A stretch of 46,502 nucleotides of DNA from Candidatus Altimarinota bacterium (GCA_028688895.1 JAQTXG010000012.1:1-46502), one strand, 5' to 3'; positions 1-10,352 are shown, counted from the first letter of the stretch. Numbers and translations: made by a program. The notes: a model not told the origin generated them from the letters alone.

Positions 1-1136
1 GCTACACAATATGCTCTGATTTGATTCAATTTTGTTATTTCATTTCATACTGTTTTAATAAGTCTAGAACCAAATACACTCAATCCAAGTACAAGTCAGA
101 TAGCTCATAAAAACATTATCCAAGGTTGTACTGAGACTTTTCATCAAAAACTTCAAGCATTTTTTACCATTTCTAAAACTGTACTATTGATTGCTGCTAG
201 TGGTCATATAGCATTTGCTACATCATTTGCTCCATGGGCAAAAGATAAAAGTGCAACTGCAAATACTAAAGGTATGTTAAACAATTTATTTATAAAATCT
301 TTTGAATTTTTAAAAAATGCAGATTTCTTTTTATAATGCATTCTCAAAAATATAAATGTAAGTATACCAAGTATGTATCAAACAAATAGTGCAATTGGTC
401 ATCTAAGCAAGAAATCGAAAAAAGTTCCAGATATCACTTGATTTAATCATTTTGATATTATATAAGTAGAGAAAGCCCAAACCATTATTCATATGTATAC
501 TGGTACCCAGACTTTAGCTGCTTCTCATCTTTCTTCTTTTTTCAAAATAGTTTTTCTTATAGAAAGAAGAAGTAAAACTGCTACTATTCATCATAATACA
601 GGAGAAATAATCCAACTTGCAACAATTGCAATTATTTTATTCCAAGCAACTATACTAGTTCAAACAGCAGTTATTCAAGCTCATATCAATCATCAAACGA
701 TTGCATGTGTAGTTGAAACTGGTGCTTTGAAATATGTAGCTACATTTACCCATATAGCAGCTCAAGCTAGAGTAGCCATCATTATAGTAATAAATTGTAC
801 TCAGTTTTGAATTAATTTTGGATCGATGATTCATTTACTTATTGTATCTACTACATCTCATCAAGCTAAAAGTACTCAAGCTGCTTCGAAAATTGCAGCA
901 ATAATTATTGCTCATTTTATTTTTATAGCTCATGATCATACAGCTGGTCACATATTATTTGCTATATCATTTGCTCATATATTTATAGCCATATACAATC
1001 AAAGTATAGTAGCAATAAACAAAGACATATGGCTATGTCATCCATAAAAAAAGAATGACCAAGTAACAATTAATCAAACCCATGCAGCCAAAATTTCATA
1101 TTTGAAAGATTTTCTTTCTACGTAATTACCAAACAT
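1..1136 (-). CDS. pit: Inorganic phosphate transporter, PiT/PHO4 family (3' end outside window)
   Basis: An integral membrane phosphate permease, probably cation-coupled. Reading TGA as Gly gives about 378 residues before the window edge. Both PiT signature repeats are present: GANDIANNMGPAVGSGA near residue 53 in the N-terminal half and GANDVANAIGPLAAI in the C-terminal half, each in a hydrophobic segment. Several glycines of both signatures are TGA, which is good evidence for recoding. The TTHAIVGGLIGAG segment is also typical. The start ATG at 1134-1136 begins MFGNYVERKSF; no Shine-Dalgarno is visible. It is preceded on the same strand by a small secreted-protein gene that has its own terminator, so it is probably transcribed alone. 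Family assignment is secure; substrate is inferred from the family. Confidence 0.93.
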
Positions 1137-1204
1137 TTTAAAAAAGTTATAAGTTAAACTATGTAATAATGGTAGCATTTAATTCTATTTAATGCAAAAA
1201 ATAC

Positions 1205-1242
1205 ACAAAAAAAACTACTAAATATTATTAGTAGATTTTTTT
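1205..1242 (-). terminator. Intrinsic terminator of the small secreted-protein gene
   Basis: CTACTAA pairs with TTAGTAG (1215-1234). On the minus strand the hairpin is followed by a run of eight T. It lies just after the TAG stop at 1245-1247. Confidence 0.6.
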
Positions 1243-1244
1243 AG

Positions 1245-1691
1245 CTATCATTTTACTATATTTTTTACTCTGTTTAAATAGTTTTTCATATTTATTATAC
1301 TATTAGAAATAGCTTGATCTATTTCTCTATAATTTTGGTTTTGTTTTTTTATTTTCAAAAAATAAAAATACTTATTAGTATAATATATAAAATTTTTATA
1401 GTTTGATATTATTCAGTTTATTTGATAATAACTGTATTCTCAATTTTTATATTTTTTTATAAATTCTTTTTTAAATACTTTATCTATATTTTTTAATTGA
1501 TTATATTTATTACTATAATCAGCATTATAAAATTGAATATTATCTAGATTTGCTAGATTTATATTATTTTCTTCATTCTGACTATTTAGATTTAACATAT
1601 TTACTATATATCAATCATCTGCAAAAGTATTATTTAATAGTCTTGAAAAAATAAAAAAAGATGCTATAATTACGAACAAGATTTTTTTCAT
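1245..1691 (-). CDS. Small secreted protein of unknown function
   Basis: 148 residues under code 25. The N-terminus MKKILFVIIASFFIFSRL, followed by NNTFADD, looks like a Sec signal peptide cleaved near residue 25. The mature part is rich in Asn, Tyr, Ile and Lys and predicted mostly helical, with no motif that I recognise. Four glycines are TGA and the gene ends TGA-TAG, so without recoding it would be broken. It is divergent from the dnaJ-like gene with about 50 bases between the starts, so that gap must hold both promoters. It could be a periplasmic or surface protein; no function is assigned. Confidence 0.75.
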
Positions 1692-1742
1692 ATATAAATG
1701 ATTAAAATTTAATATATATTATTTATACTAGAAAAATTACAT

Positions 1743-2435
1743 ATGTCAAATAATTATTACGATATATTATGAGTAAATAAATCGGCTACTCAAGAAGAAA
1801 TAAAAAAAGCATATAGAAAAATGGCTATGAAATATCATCCAGATAGAAATAAATGAGATAATACTACAGAAGCAAAATTCAAAGAAGTAAACAATGCTTA
1901 TGAAACATTATCTGATTCAAGCAAGAGAAAACAATATGATATGTTTGGTTCAGCTTGATGAAACCCATTTTGATGATGAGCTGGATGATGATATAGTAGT
2001 GCATGATTTTGAGGTTTTGAAGATATATTTTGAGGAAAGTGATGATCATCTAGAGGACAATCATGATGATTTGAATTCAACATAGAAGACTTATTTTGAG
2101 GTATGTGATGATCAAGTTCTAGAAAATCATATACTAGAAAAGAAGCACCAAAAGAACCAGAATCACTAGATTTTGAAAAAACATATGAAGTACCGATATT
2201 TGACCTGATTTTGTGATGCAAAATAGAAGTAAAATGAGTATATGGTCAAACAGCTAAACTAAATATTCCAGCAAATACAAAACCAGGTAGCAAATTTAGA
2301 GTAAAAGAATTTTGAAAAAGTGAATGATCAAAAAAATGAAATCTAATAGTAAAAGTAGAAGCAGTTATGCCAAAACACATCAGTGATGTAGATAAAAGTC
2401 TACTAGAAAGGATTAGGGAAAATGTAGGGTATTAA
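1743..2435 (+). CDS. dnaJ: DnaJ-type co-chaperone (J domain, Gly/Phe linker, single C-terminal domain)
   Basis: A Hsp70 co-chaperone of 230 residues. The J domain (about residues 5-68) carries HPD in MKYHPDRNKG, the motif that stimulates DnaK. A very Gly-rich linker follows (about 70-130), in which most glycines are TGA. The last 90 residues match only the second substrate-binding domain of DnaJ/CbpA (SKFRVKEFGKS, NLIVKVEAVMPKHISD). There is no cysteine-rich zinc domain and no first C-terminal domain, so it is much shorter than type I or II DnaJ (300-380 residues). Start ATG at 1743; stop TAA just before a shared terminator. It may be a specialised J protein rather than the main DnaJ. Confidence 0.88.
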
Positions 2436-3086
2436 GGAAACAATGAAAAAAAGCGAGGATTTATCCTCGCTTTTTCATGAGCTAAAAAATGCAATAGTTA
2501 CAATAGTCCATGTAAATTCATTTACTGCTTCTGATATAAACATTGCTTTTTTATTTTTATCACTTTTATGAGATTTCCATATTTTGTAAGTCTGATAACA
2601 TCTAGGAAGAGTCAATATATGAAATGCAATAATCATCTCCATAGAAACTCCCAGATTACCTTCAAACCAAATACTCACTGCAAATGTAGTCTGTGGAATA
2701 CCTTTGACCACAGCACCAGAAATGATTTTCAAATTATCACGACCGGTAAAAATCCCAAGTACTATAAACAAGGAAAATATCATTATGACATTTAAAGTAT
2801 CATATTCTTGCCATGAATTTTCCATATTTTGTCTAAAGAGCAAAATAGAAAGACTAGCATAGATTACAATACCCAAGCTATAAATAAATAATACCTTTAT
2901 ACTATTTGAATCATAGTTTTTATCACAGATTTTGTATGCCTTGTAAGTCATATAAATAACAAATAGACAATTAGCAATAAACATACTCAATATAACACCT
3001 TGAGTTGATAAAAGCATCTGAGTAAACTGACCAGCACCAAAAAATATCAAGGCAAAAACATATACAATAAAAAATGTATTACTCAT
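2403..3086 (-). CDS. Multi-pass membrane protein, probably recently acquired from a standard-code genome
   Basis: About six or seven hydrophobic segments and almost no soluble domain; I do not recognise the family. The ATG at 3084-3086 (MSNTFFIVYVFALIFFG) is chosen because GGAG lies eight bases upstream, a ribosome binding site that most genes here lack; a TTG 18 bases further upstream is less likely. The roughly ten glycines are all GGN, none TGA, unlike neighbours. The frame meets TGA at 2475-2477 immediately before the terminator. In code 25 it continues 23 codons through the hairpin and into the 3' end of the dnaJ-like gene, to TAG at 2403. That TGA was probably the stop in the donor. The coordinates given follow code 25. 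Confidence 0.75.
2446..2475. terminator. Bidirectional terminator between convergent genes
   Basis: Stem AAGCGAGGAT / ATCCTCGCTT flanked by A and T runs, able to act on both strands. It lies after the dnaJ-like stop and directly after the TGA that would have ended the opposite gene in the standard code. Confidence 0.85.
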
Positions 3087-3104
3087 AACGATATCTCCAA
3101 TCAA

Positions 3105-3267
3105 ATGTAATTTTAATTATAAATAAAATTAAATACTTGTCCAATTTATTTTTATAATACAAATAATTCAAATGTCTAACAAAAAAAATAAAATCATTTT
3201 ATTTATTTTATAATTGTATATAATAAAATTGTTTATTTATTTATTTATTTATTTTATAAATATTATT
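3105..3267. other. Intergenic region with TTTA tandem repeats
   Basis: Divergent spacer between the membrane protein and the prepilin-type gene. It is almost pure A/T, with several TTTA units at about 3190-3250. Promoters for both sides must lie here, but I cannot place them with confidence. Confidence 0.4.
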
Positions 3268-5256
3268 ATGCAAATACAAAAAATAAAGCAAAATCATTGA
3301 TTTACATTAGTAGAACTAATAGTTGTAATCACAATCCTAGCAATATTGGGTACAATAGCGTTTATATCACTACAATGATATAGTACAAATGCGAGAGACA
3401 GCACGAGAATAAGTGATGTATGAAGTATGAAAACATCACTAGAACTATTCCAACTAGAAGCAGGGAAATACCCCTTACCAACTGATTGAGTAGATATAAC
3501 TTACTCATGAGCAACAGTATGGACACAATGATCATTTTGAGAAACAGTATACGCAAATGTAACAAAACTAGACAAAATCCCGACAGATCCACTTACAGAT
3601 AAAGAATATACATATTCAGTAATAAGTACTAGAAATGAATACGAAATCTCATGAATAATAGAATGAGAAGCATTATGAATGAATAATAATTTAATATCAC
3701 AAAGTCTAGCTTGAACAGTAGAAGCAACAGCCTATGTTTCATGAAACTATAATTGATTGATGACAAAGACATTGAATGGAAATGCATGTAAAGTATTGAG
3801 TTTACCAACAATACTTACAAATGACACAACAGTAACAGACTTACAAGATATAATCACACAAAAGAGATTTGTATACAACTGATTTAAAAATCTAGCATCA
3901 TCATTCAAATGAAGCAAATTCAAAGAAGACGGATGATTTGATTTCCAACCAGCACAATTGATAGCCTATAGTGATACAGGATCATGTGCAGATTTGACAG
4001 CAAATACTTGATCATGAACAAGTGCTAGAGTGACATTGTTACAATGACTACAAAACTCATACAGCTGAACAGTGATAGAAAATGAATGAGAAATAAAAAA
4101 TGTAGTAAATGTAGTAATAGATGAAAACGATCCAAGTACAGAAGTAGTAAACCTAGTATGAAATCTAGTAAACAACAATTTTTGAGGAAAAGTAGTTTAC
4201 GGTTGAAGTGGTAATTGAAGTAGTAGTGGAGGTGGATGACCTACTTTTACATGTTGAGATGCAATAATAAGTAGTTGAGACACTTTAGCACCAACATCAG
4301 ATCAATGGTATACAATATTAAATGATACTTATTTTGAAAGTGATAATGGTGAATCTTGGTGACCACAGTGGGATTGAACAGCTTGGGTTGCATGAAGTTC
4401 ATCATTTGATGTATATATCCGTGCTATATGAGCATGGAATTCATGATATAGACCTACAAAATGAAGAGTATATCATAATTCTTCACCTAATTGATTATTA
4501 AATATTACGGATTCACTAGGTAATACTATATATAGTGCATCTAATTATGTTTCTTGAACAGAATTTAATATAAATTTTTGATCATCATGAGATATATACA
4601 GAATATATTTATGAACAATGAGTGATCCAGAAAAAATTACTAATATTGAATTTTATTCATCAGTACAGCCAGTTAATTCTTCAACAGTTTTAAAAGAATC
4701 ATATACTACTATTTTGTGACCAGATTGAAAATGTTGGACTAGTCAAAATATGAGACATGGTACATTTTTGAATTCAAATGTTAATCCTTCGAATTCTACA
4801 TCAGTAGAGAAATGGTGTAATGGTAATAATACTAGTAATTGTAGTACTTATTGAGCATATTATAGCCGGGCAGAAGCTATGTGATTTGATGCAAGTTGTA
4901 GTAATACTGATTGTACTTGAGCAGAAGATACTAGTAAATCTGTATGTGGTAAACTATGATCTGGATGGCATTTACCTACTGATTCAGACTGGATAGCTAT
5001 CAAATGAGCTTGAGCAACATGATGGACTTGAAATAAACTATCTTGAATAATATCATCATTATCAAATATACCTTGATATAGAAATGATGGTTGATCATTT
5101 GTAGATGATTCATCAGGATTTTGGTGGCTACCTGAACAAAATTATAGTACATATTCATATTATTATAGAATGAATAATTATGATTCTAATGTTTATAAAG
5201 ATTCATACGATGGTTATAAATTTTCTTGATTTAGTGTTTTATGTGTTAAAGATTAA
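3268..5256 (+). CDS. Prepilin-type adhesin with C-terminal FISUMP-like domain
   Basis: 662 residues. After a short positive leader comes the class III prepilin motif HGFTLVELIVVITILAIL, in which the glycine at the cleavage site is itself a TGA codon; PilD-type peptidase would cut there. Residues 40-120 resemble GspG-like pseudopilins (ARDSTRISD, LELFQLEAGKYPLP). Residues to about 300 are shared with three other genes in this window. A Gly/Ser linker near 310 leads to a C-terminal third with CWTSQNMRHGTF, YGAYYSRAEAM, GSGWHLPTDSDW and a terminal FSVLCVKD, the pattern of the FISUMP domain (Fibrobacter succinogenes major paralogous domain). Probably a surface or pilus-tip adhesin. Its own terminator follows. 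Confidence 0.88.
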
Positions 5257-5290
5257 AAAAATGAACAAGACTAGTCTTGTTCATTTTTTT
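5255..5290. terminator. Bidirectional terminator
   Basis: A near-perfect palindrome: AAAAAATGAACAAGA, centre CTAG, then the complement ending in T7. It separates the convergent prepilin-type and RecO-like genes. Confidence 0.88.
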
Positions 5291-5847
5291 TACGACCTAT
5301 CAACTTTCTCCAACTCACCCAACACATCCTCACTTATCCCAGTCAATTTCAGAATCCTATCTATTTTATTAGCATTTATAAACTTAAGTATTTTTCTAAC
5401 AGTTTCATTTTCATGGTTTTCTCATAGTTCTCAAAATATAGAAACCACTTTCAATCTAGCCAAAACAAGCTTAGTTTCATTTAAATCACTTAAATTATTA
5501 ATAGTTTCCAACAAGTCATACAACTCAAAAATAGGTGAACCAAATGGAGTGTTTTTGTAAACCTTTGCCAACAGATTTAGATACTTATTTATTTCACTAA
5601 ATGTTTTTTTTTCATTTTTGTATTCTGATAATATTTTTATATTGCTTATTTTATGTATAGACACATTTTCTTTAGTGATTATTTCAAAATTGACAACATA
5701 ACCTAGGTCAAGAGTCTTTTCCTGTTTACTCAGCTTTTTATTACATTTTATTTTTCAATAATCACGTGTAAAAATAGTGTATAAAAATTCTCCAGGTTTT
5801 ATTTTATCTATTTTTAATATCATTCATTTACTTTTAAATATTGACAT
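5290..5847 (-). CDS. recO: RecO-like DNA repair protein
   Basis: 185 residues. The N-terminal OB-fold pattern of RecO is visible: ILKIDKIKPGEFLYTIFTRD followed by YGKIKC, then a strand-rich stretch with LGYVVNFEI. The helical middle (EINKYLNLLAKVYKNTPFG and following) and KLVLARLKVVSIFGELGE fit the RecO helical domain. No zinc-binding cysteine cluster is seen and the protein is shorter than usual (about 240), as is common for CPR RecO. RecO loads RecA on SSB-coated DNA with RecR. ATG at 5845-5847; an alternative ATG at 5821-5823 starts MILKIDKI. Three TGA-glycines. Assignment rests on pattern only. Confidence 0.62.
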
Positions 5848-5983
5848 AATTCTTATTTTTGTTTTATATTATCTAAAAAATATTGGTAAAACTATTGATA
5901 AAGGGATTTTATTGAAAAAAATCTTGATATATCAAAAATATAATTATAATGTAGCTATAAATTTAATATTTTCAAACACAAAT

Positions 5984-6382
5984 ATGACAGAAAATCAAAT
6001 AATGGAAAAAGAGGTAGATACAATTATATTAGATCTTTTGAATTTACACTCTGATGAAGTAAGTGTAGATACGCAAAATTTTTTAGATTTACTGAAGTTT
6101 AGTTTATCTCTAAATACCATGGAAAAGAAAAGAGTAGTAGATGCTGCTCCTACTTTATCACAATTCCAGTTTGATGAATTGATAAAAGTATTTACTGAAG
6201 AAAGAGACAAATTTAAAGAACTAGCAAAAGAGCATCCAGATGATATTAAAAAACTTGTTGCAAAACAACAATCAGAATGGATAGCATTATGAGATTTATA
6301 CAAGTCAGAACTAGAAAACCAAAGTATAGAATCAGAAAACAAAAGCAAGATAGATGATATAAAAGCAAGTCTAGGATTATAA
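5984..6382 (+). CDS. Hypothetical helical protein
   Basis: 132 residues, acidic and lysine-rich, predicted almost all helix, no signal peptide or membrane segment. I do not recognise it. Glycines are few: one TGA (IALGDLYK) and one GGA. ATG at 5984 (MTENQIMEKEV) is preferred over an upstream in-frame ATG at 5777, because the 69 residues between them are AT-driven, hydrophobic and lie opposite the divergent RecO-like start. The rluD gene starts 15 bases after its stop, so the two are probably cotranscribed. Confidence 0.7.
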
Positions 6383-6396
6383 TTTCAAAACAAATA

Positions 6397-7332
6397 ATGA
6401 TATACAATTTTTGTACATTCATAGAAAAACAACAAAGAGTAGATATGTACTTATCTGCTCTTTTTAATGATTTTTCTAGAAGTTACATACAAAAGATGAT
6501 AGATAGATGACAAGTATCCATAAATGGAATAACTATTTCTAAAAATCTAAAGATAAAAAATAGAGATATAGTAAATGTAGAAATAACTATAGAAAAATTA
6601 ATGGAAATAGCTCCAGAAAAAATGGATTTTGATATAGTTTATGAGGATGATGAATTGATAGTATTGAACAAAGAAGCAGGGATAAATGTACACCCAGTAC
6701 CAGGCGAAAACTGAAATAAAAATACACTTGTAAACTGAGTACTATCTCATTGCAAAGACAAATTACCTAGCATATGATGAGTTGAGAGACCTGGAATTAT
6801 TCACAGACTAGACAAAGATACTTCATGACTTATCATGATTGCCAAGTCAGATTCTATGATGAATTACCTAGCAGATATAATCAAAAACAGAAACATAGAC
6901 AAATACTACATAGCAATAGTATTTTGAAAAATAAAAGACAGGGAATTCAAGATAGAATCATATATATGAAGAGATCCAAACAACAGACTCAAAATGACAG
7001 CACTAAATCCTGTAAATCCAAAAATAGCTATCACATATTGAACTGTTTTAGAATACATAGAAAACAAATACACACTTGTAAAACTCAAAATAGAAACAGG
7101 GAGAACTCACCAAATCAGAGTACATCTATCTAGCATAGGTTATCCTATTTTGTGAGATAAAACATATGGAAACCTGAGAGTAAATAAAGAAGCAGCCACT
7201 ATTTATCAACTACACAGACAAGCACTACATGCATACCAATTGGACTTGAAATTGTACTGAAAAGATATACAATTCAAAGCAGAAATAAAAGACGATATGA
7301 AGAGAATTATTTGAGACTTAGGCATAATCTAA
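6397..7332 (+). CDS. rluD: 23S rRNA pseudouridine synthase, RluD/RluA family
   Basis: 311 residues. An S4-like RNA-binding domain (about 12-75: RVDMYLSALFNDFSRSYIQK) precedes the RluA-type catalytic domain. The catalytic aspartate lies in IIHRLDKDTSGLIMIAKSD. GRTHQIRVHLSSIGYPILGD and RQALHAYQL complete the family signatures. Glycines at invariant positions, such as TSGL and ILGD, are TGA. It isomerises uridines of large-subunit rRNA; the exact sites are inferred from the RluD-like layout. The last codons (GDLGII) and stop lie inside the left end of an inverted-repeat element, so the present C-terminus may have been shaped by that insertion. Confidence 0.93.
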
Positions 7333-7918
7333 ATTTTGGTGGACTATTTTTCTAATCCCTCCCCCTGCGGGTACTCCCTTTTAAAAAGGGAGAAATTTTA
7401 TAAGTGAGATTTTATTGTTTTTAAAACATTATTAATATTATTTTTAATTTCATCATTTTTTATTCTAATAACTTTAAATCACTTATTATTTAGTAATTCT
7501 TCTTTATATTTATCTAGTAAATAAATTTCTTTTAATTTATGTATGCTTCAGTCTATTTCTAATATTATCTTCTTTTCATGACAATAAAAATCAGGAATTA
7601 TAAACCTATCCTGTCAATTATATTCTGTATAAACATACATAGGTTTTTGTCTTAAAAAAATTATTCACAATTTTCATCATTTTATAAAACTCCATAAAAT
7701 AATTTCTGATTCAGTCATATTATTTCTTAATTTTTTTGAAGTTTCTTTTATTATATTAGGTATTTTCATTTTTGTTTATTTTATATTTCTCCCTTTTTAA
7801 AAGGGAGCGCCCCGAAGGAAGTACTCTTGGGGTATACCCGCAGGGGGAGGGATTAGTTAATTAAAACTTAGTACATTTATTTTATTTTTTTAATCCACCA
7901 AAATTTAGATTAAGCCGA
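7323..7918. mobile_element. Inverted-repeat element carrying a DUF559 nuclease gene
   Basis: The left end (7323-7395) and right end (7786-7917) are inverted copies in three blocks. TAATCTAAATTTTGGTGGA is perfect over 19 bases. CTAATCCCTCCCCCTGCGGG continues to 22 bases. CTCCCTTTTAAAAAGGGAG is itself palindromic. The right copy has extra sequence between blocks, including a CCCC...CTTCGGGG hairpin. A single nuclease gene lies between. Related blocks without the gene occur at 33472-33622. I cannot identify a target duplication. It could be a small selfish element or a mobilised gene within repeats. Confidence 0.7.
7398..7769 (-). CDS. DUF559 family endonuclease-like protein
   Basis: 123 residues. 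It follows the DUF559 pattern: N-terminal helix LRNNMTESEIILWSFIKG, then RFIIPDFYCHEKKIILEIDG with the D and E-x-D spacing of a PD-(D/E)XK core (related to Vsr-type nucleases), then a Lys-rich helix and GFKVIRIKNDEI. Six glycines are TGA, including EIDG, so the gene has lived under code 25. It is framed by inverted repeats with its stop 3 bases inside the left one. DUF559 proteins are often found within such repeats, and a role in element mobility is plausible but not shown. Confidence 0.82.
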
Positions 7919-7934
7919 GATTTAATTTAATTAT

Positions 7935-7963
7935 TTGTCATTCCTGCGCAGGCAGGAATCTAT
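7935..7963. repeat. REP-like palindrome
   Basis: GTCATTCCTGCGCAGGCAGG followed by AATCT: the arms ATTCCTGC and GCAGGAAT form a short hairpin. It is GC-rich compared with its surroundings and of a type dispersed in many bacterial genomes. Confidence 0.6.
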
Positions 7964-8008
7964 AAAAAGTTTTCCTTATATATTTTTATAATTTCTAATT
8001 ACAATTAT

Positions 8009-8347
8009 ATGAAAAAATTATTTTTATTATTATTAGTTTCTTTATCGTTAGTTTCATGTGGTAGCAAAGATATACAGTGAAAATTAAATGAAGCAAAATG
8101 ACAAGTTCAAGAAGTAAAAAATCAAATAGACGAAGTAAAAACACAAGCTGATAACGCAAAAGCAAAAGTAGAAAATGTAAAAGAAAAGACTCAAGAAGCA
8201 AAATGAATTATACAAGATACAACAGATATCATAAATGATTATGGAGATACATTACAATGAAGTGTAAAAGATGCCAGGTCAGTAAAAGAATTATATGATT
8301 CAAACAATCAAAAACTGCAAGACGATATCAGAAATGCATATAAATAA
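8009..8347 (+). CDS. Small coiled-coil lipoprotein
   Basis: 112 residues. The signal peptide MKKLFLLLLVSLSLVSCGSK ends in a lipobox (LVSC), so the Cys at 17 is the likely lipidated residue. The mature part is a long Lys/Glu/Gln heptad region (QVQEVKNQIDEVKTQADNAK and following) predicted to be a coiled coil, similar in style to small LEA-like or Lpp-like proteins, with no enzyme motif. Four TGA-glycines. A terminator follows, so it is monocistronic. Confidence 0.8.
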
Positions 8348-8364
8348 ATTAAATAAATTAGTCA

Positions 8365-8402
8365 AAAAAATACCCACACATATGATATGTGTGGGTATTT
8401 TC
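8365..8402 (+). terminator. Intrinsic terminator
   Basis: Stem ATACCCACACATATG / ATATGTGTGGGTAT preceded by an A run and followed by TTTTCCC, 20 bases after the lipoprotein stop. Confidence 0.8.
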
Positions 8403-8476
8403 CCTATGAATAAACAAAAAATTGCTTCAGCCTTTACGAAGCTTTTACATTATAATACTTATTTTTAAAAGTCAAG

Positions 8477-9601
8477 TTAAATTACATTAACCATATTAAA
8501 AAATGGTAACATTATAGCCATTATCAGTGTTCAAATAATTCATCAAACGACAACTATTACTATTGGTTCTATTGCAGTTTGCATATTTTTTACTAAATCA
8601 TCTATTTCTTTGTTGTATTTTATAGATATTTTAGTGAGCAATTCTGATAGTTTACCAGTTTCCTCTCATATTTTTATCACAGATGCTAGTTCTATAGGAA
8701 ACAAAAAGTTTTGTTTTCAAGTTTGTATTTCATCTATTCACATACAAAAACTCAGACTTTGTCATCTAGATACACTATTTATTATACTTTTCAAATCTTT
8801 TTCATAATAGTCATTATCAAGTGCTCTAGAGCTTATTTCCAAAGATTTAGTAATTATTACTCCACTACTTAACAATATTCATACACTCGAAGTAAACAAA
8901 CTAAGTATTTTTTTCTTTATTAGTTTTCAAAATATTGGTGTTCTAAGTATAGCATTATCATAATATATTTTTGTTTTCGGATGACTTTTAAATATTATGA
9001 AAAATATAATCAATATCGATAATGCAAATATTATCTCAAATATATTTTTTTGCAAAAAGTTTGAAATATCTATAACATTTTGAGTAAGAGTAGGTAAGTT
9101 TACTTTTGCATCTTTATACATATCCGTGATTTTTGGGATTACATAAACCATAAACACCAAAATCATAGCAAGTGATAAAAATATTATCACGATAGGATAA
9201 ATCAATGCTCAGATTATTTTTGTTTTTAATTCCCTAGATTTTTCCTCTTTTATTTTAATAGTTTCTATAGAGTTTCCAAGCTTTCATGTAACTTCTCACA
9301 TCTCTATAATAGATAAATCAAACACATTGAAGATATTTGTAAAATTTGCTAAAACTTCTTTTAAGCTATCTCATTTATTTAGTTTTTCTATAATACTCTT
9401 CAATAAAATTTTCATTTTTTTATCACTTGTTTGATACATAATTATCTTGAAACTGTTAAGCAGTGGTATTCAAGCATTCAACAAACTAGATAATTGCTCC
9501 AAAAGATTTATTTTATCTTTTGAGCTGATTGATACAGATGATGTACTAGAAAATTTCAAATTACCAAAATATTCCCTAGCTTTATCTATATATTTGTTCA
9601 T
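8477..9601 (-). CDS. gspF: Type II secretion/type IV pilus inner-membrane platform protein F (GspF/PilC)
   Basis: 374 residues. Two T2SSF domains in order: residues about 25-150 (LLEQLSSLLNAGIPLLNSFK, FDLSIIEMGEVTGKLGNSIE) and about 235-365 (LLSSGVIITKSLEISSRALD, IKIGEETGKLSELLTKI), each followed by hydrophobic segments. The C-terminus AIEPIVIVVVGGIIGTLIMA and MLPFFNMVNVI is diagnostic of the family. It forms the inner-membrane platform for pseudopilin or pilin assembly, and likely serves the prepilin-type genes of this window. Many TGA-glycines. The other assembly genes (ATPase, peptidase) are not in the window. Stop TAA at 8477-8479. Confidence 0.92.
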
Positions 9602-9612
9602 TTTTTTTAAAA

Positions 9613-9665
9613 TTGTAGCCTCTTTCTCCTGATAAGGAGAGAGAATTCAAGAGAGAGGTTTTTAA
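9613..9665. repeat. Dispersed hairpin repeat (CTCTTTCTCC...GGAGAGAG type)
   Basis: GTAGCCTCTTTCTCCTGATA then AGGAGAGAGAATTCAAGAGAGAGG. The outer layout matches the repeat inside the broken prepilin gene near 46181-46240 (TAGCCTC, CTCC, GGAGAATT, GAGAGG). It lies just upstream of the F-protein start. Confidence 0.55.
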
Positions 9666-9784
9666 AGTAAATACAGAACAATTAATATTTTTAACTTTCC
9701 TTATATATATTCTATCATTTTTCTTGAATTTTTTCAAAAAAAGCTATAATAAAAATAATTATTTACCTTTTTTTATACAAAAAT

Positions 9785-10207
9785 ATGTTTAAATTATTCT
9801 GAGTGACTAATAATGAAGAGATTATTGAACTAGATTGAGAAATAGATATATCAAATGAGTTGGAAAACGAAGTATGACAAGTAGCTCTAGATATATTGGA
9901 AACACCATATGAAATAATCATATTGGCACCGATAGCTGGTATAGAATTGGAAGATATAGATTTAACAGTAAATAAAAGTGTTTTGACTATAAAATGATTT
10001 AGACCAAAACCAGAAATATACTCAGATGAAATAATTGTCAGAAACCAAGAATGTTTTTGGTGAAAATTCTTGAGAAATGTTATACTGCCAGAAAACCTAG
10101 ATTTTGATAGTATAAAAGCCAATTTAGAAAACAATTTACTCATAATAACTATCCAAAAACTAAAATTTTCAAGCCACAGTATAAAAATAGATAGAGTGGA
10201 AATGTAA
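9785..10207 (+). CDS. Small heat-shock protein, Hsp20/alpha-crystallin family
   Basis: 140 residues. The alpha-crystallin domain spans about 35-125: GQVALDILETPYEIIILAPI, AGIELEDIDLTVNKSVLTIK, then WGKFLRNVILPENLDFDSIK and NNLLIITIQK. The usual consensus is A-x-x-x-NGVL near the end; here it is ANLENNLLIITI. It is an ATP-independent holdase that keeps unfolding proteins soluble, probably in the cytoplasm. The N-terminal arm is acidic and short. TGA-glycines in the first codons (MFKLFGVT). Start ATG at 9785 has no Shine-Dalgarno. Confidence 0.9.
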
Positions 10208-10208
10208 A

Positions 10209-10281
10209 TAAGATAATGAATAATGAATAATGAATAATGTCATTCTGAACTTGTACCACAATAGTATAATAATTCAGAATA
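10209..10281. repeat. AATGAAT tandem repeat plus REP-like hairpin
   Basis: Several direct units of AATGAATAATG, followed by CATTCTGAACTTG ... AATTCAGAAT, an imperfect hairpin. The same unit occurs inside coding sequence in rsmA (about 18949-18978) and in two prepilin-type genes. Confidence 0.6.
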
Positions 10282-10352
10282 ATTTTAAACATAAACAATT
10301 TCATTAATTACCTGTTAATTGTAACCTAGTTTTACCATATAACAAAATAAAA

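Noticed and set aside
3180-3260. TTTA tandem run as a possible CRISPR or origin
   Set aside because: Simple A/T microsatellite without spacers, boxes or unwinding-element context.
5777-5983. Upstream extension of the helical protein gene from ATG at 5777
   Set aside because: The added residues are AT-driven and hydrophobic, overlap the divergent RecO-like gene and leave no room for its promoter.
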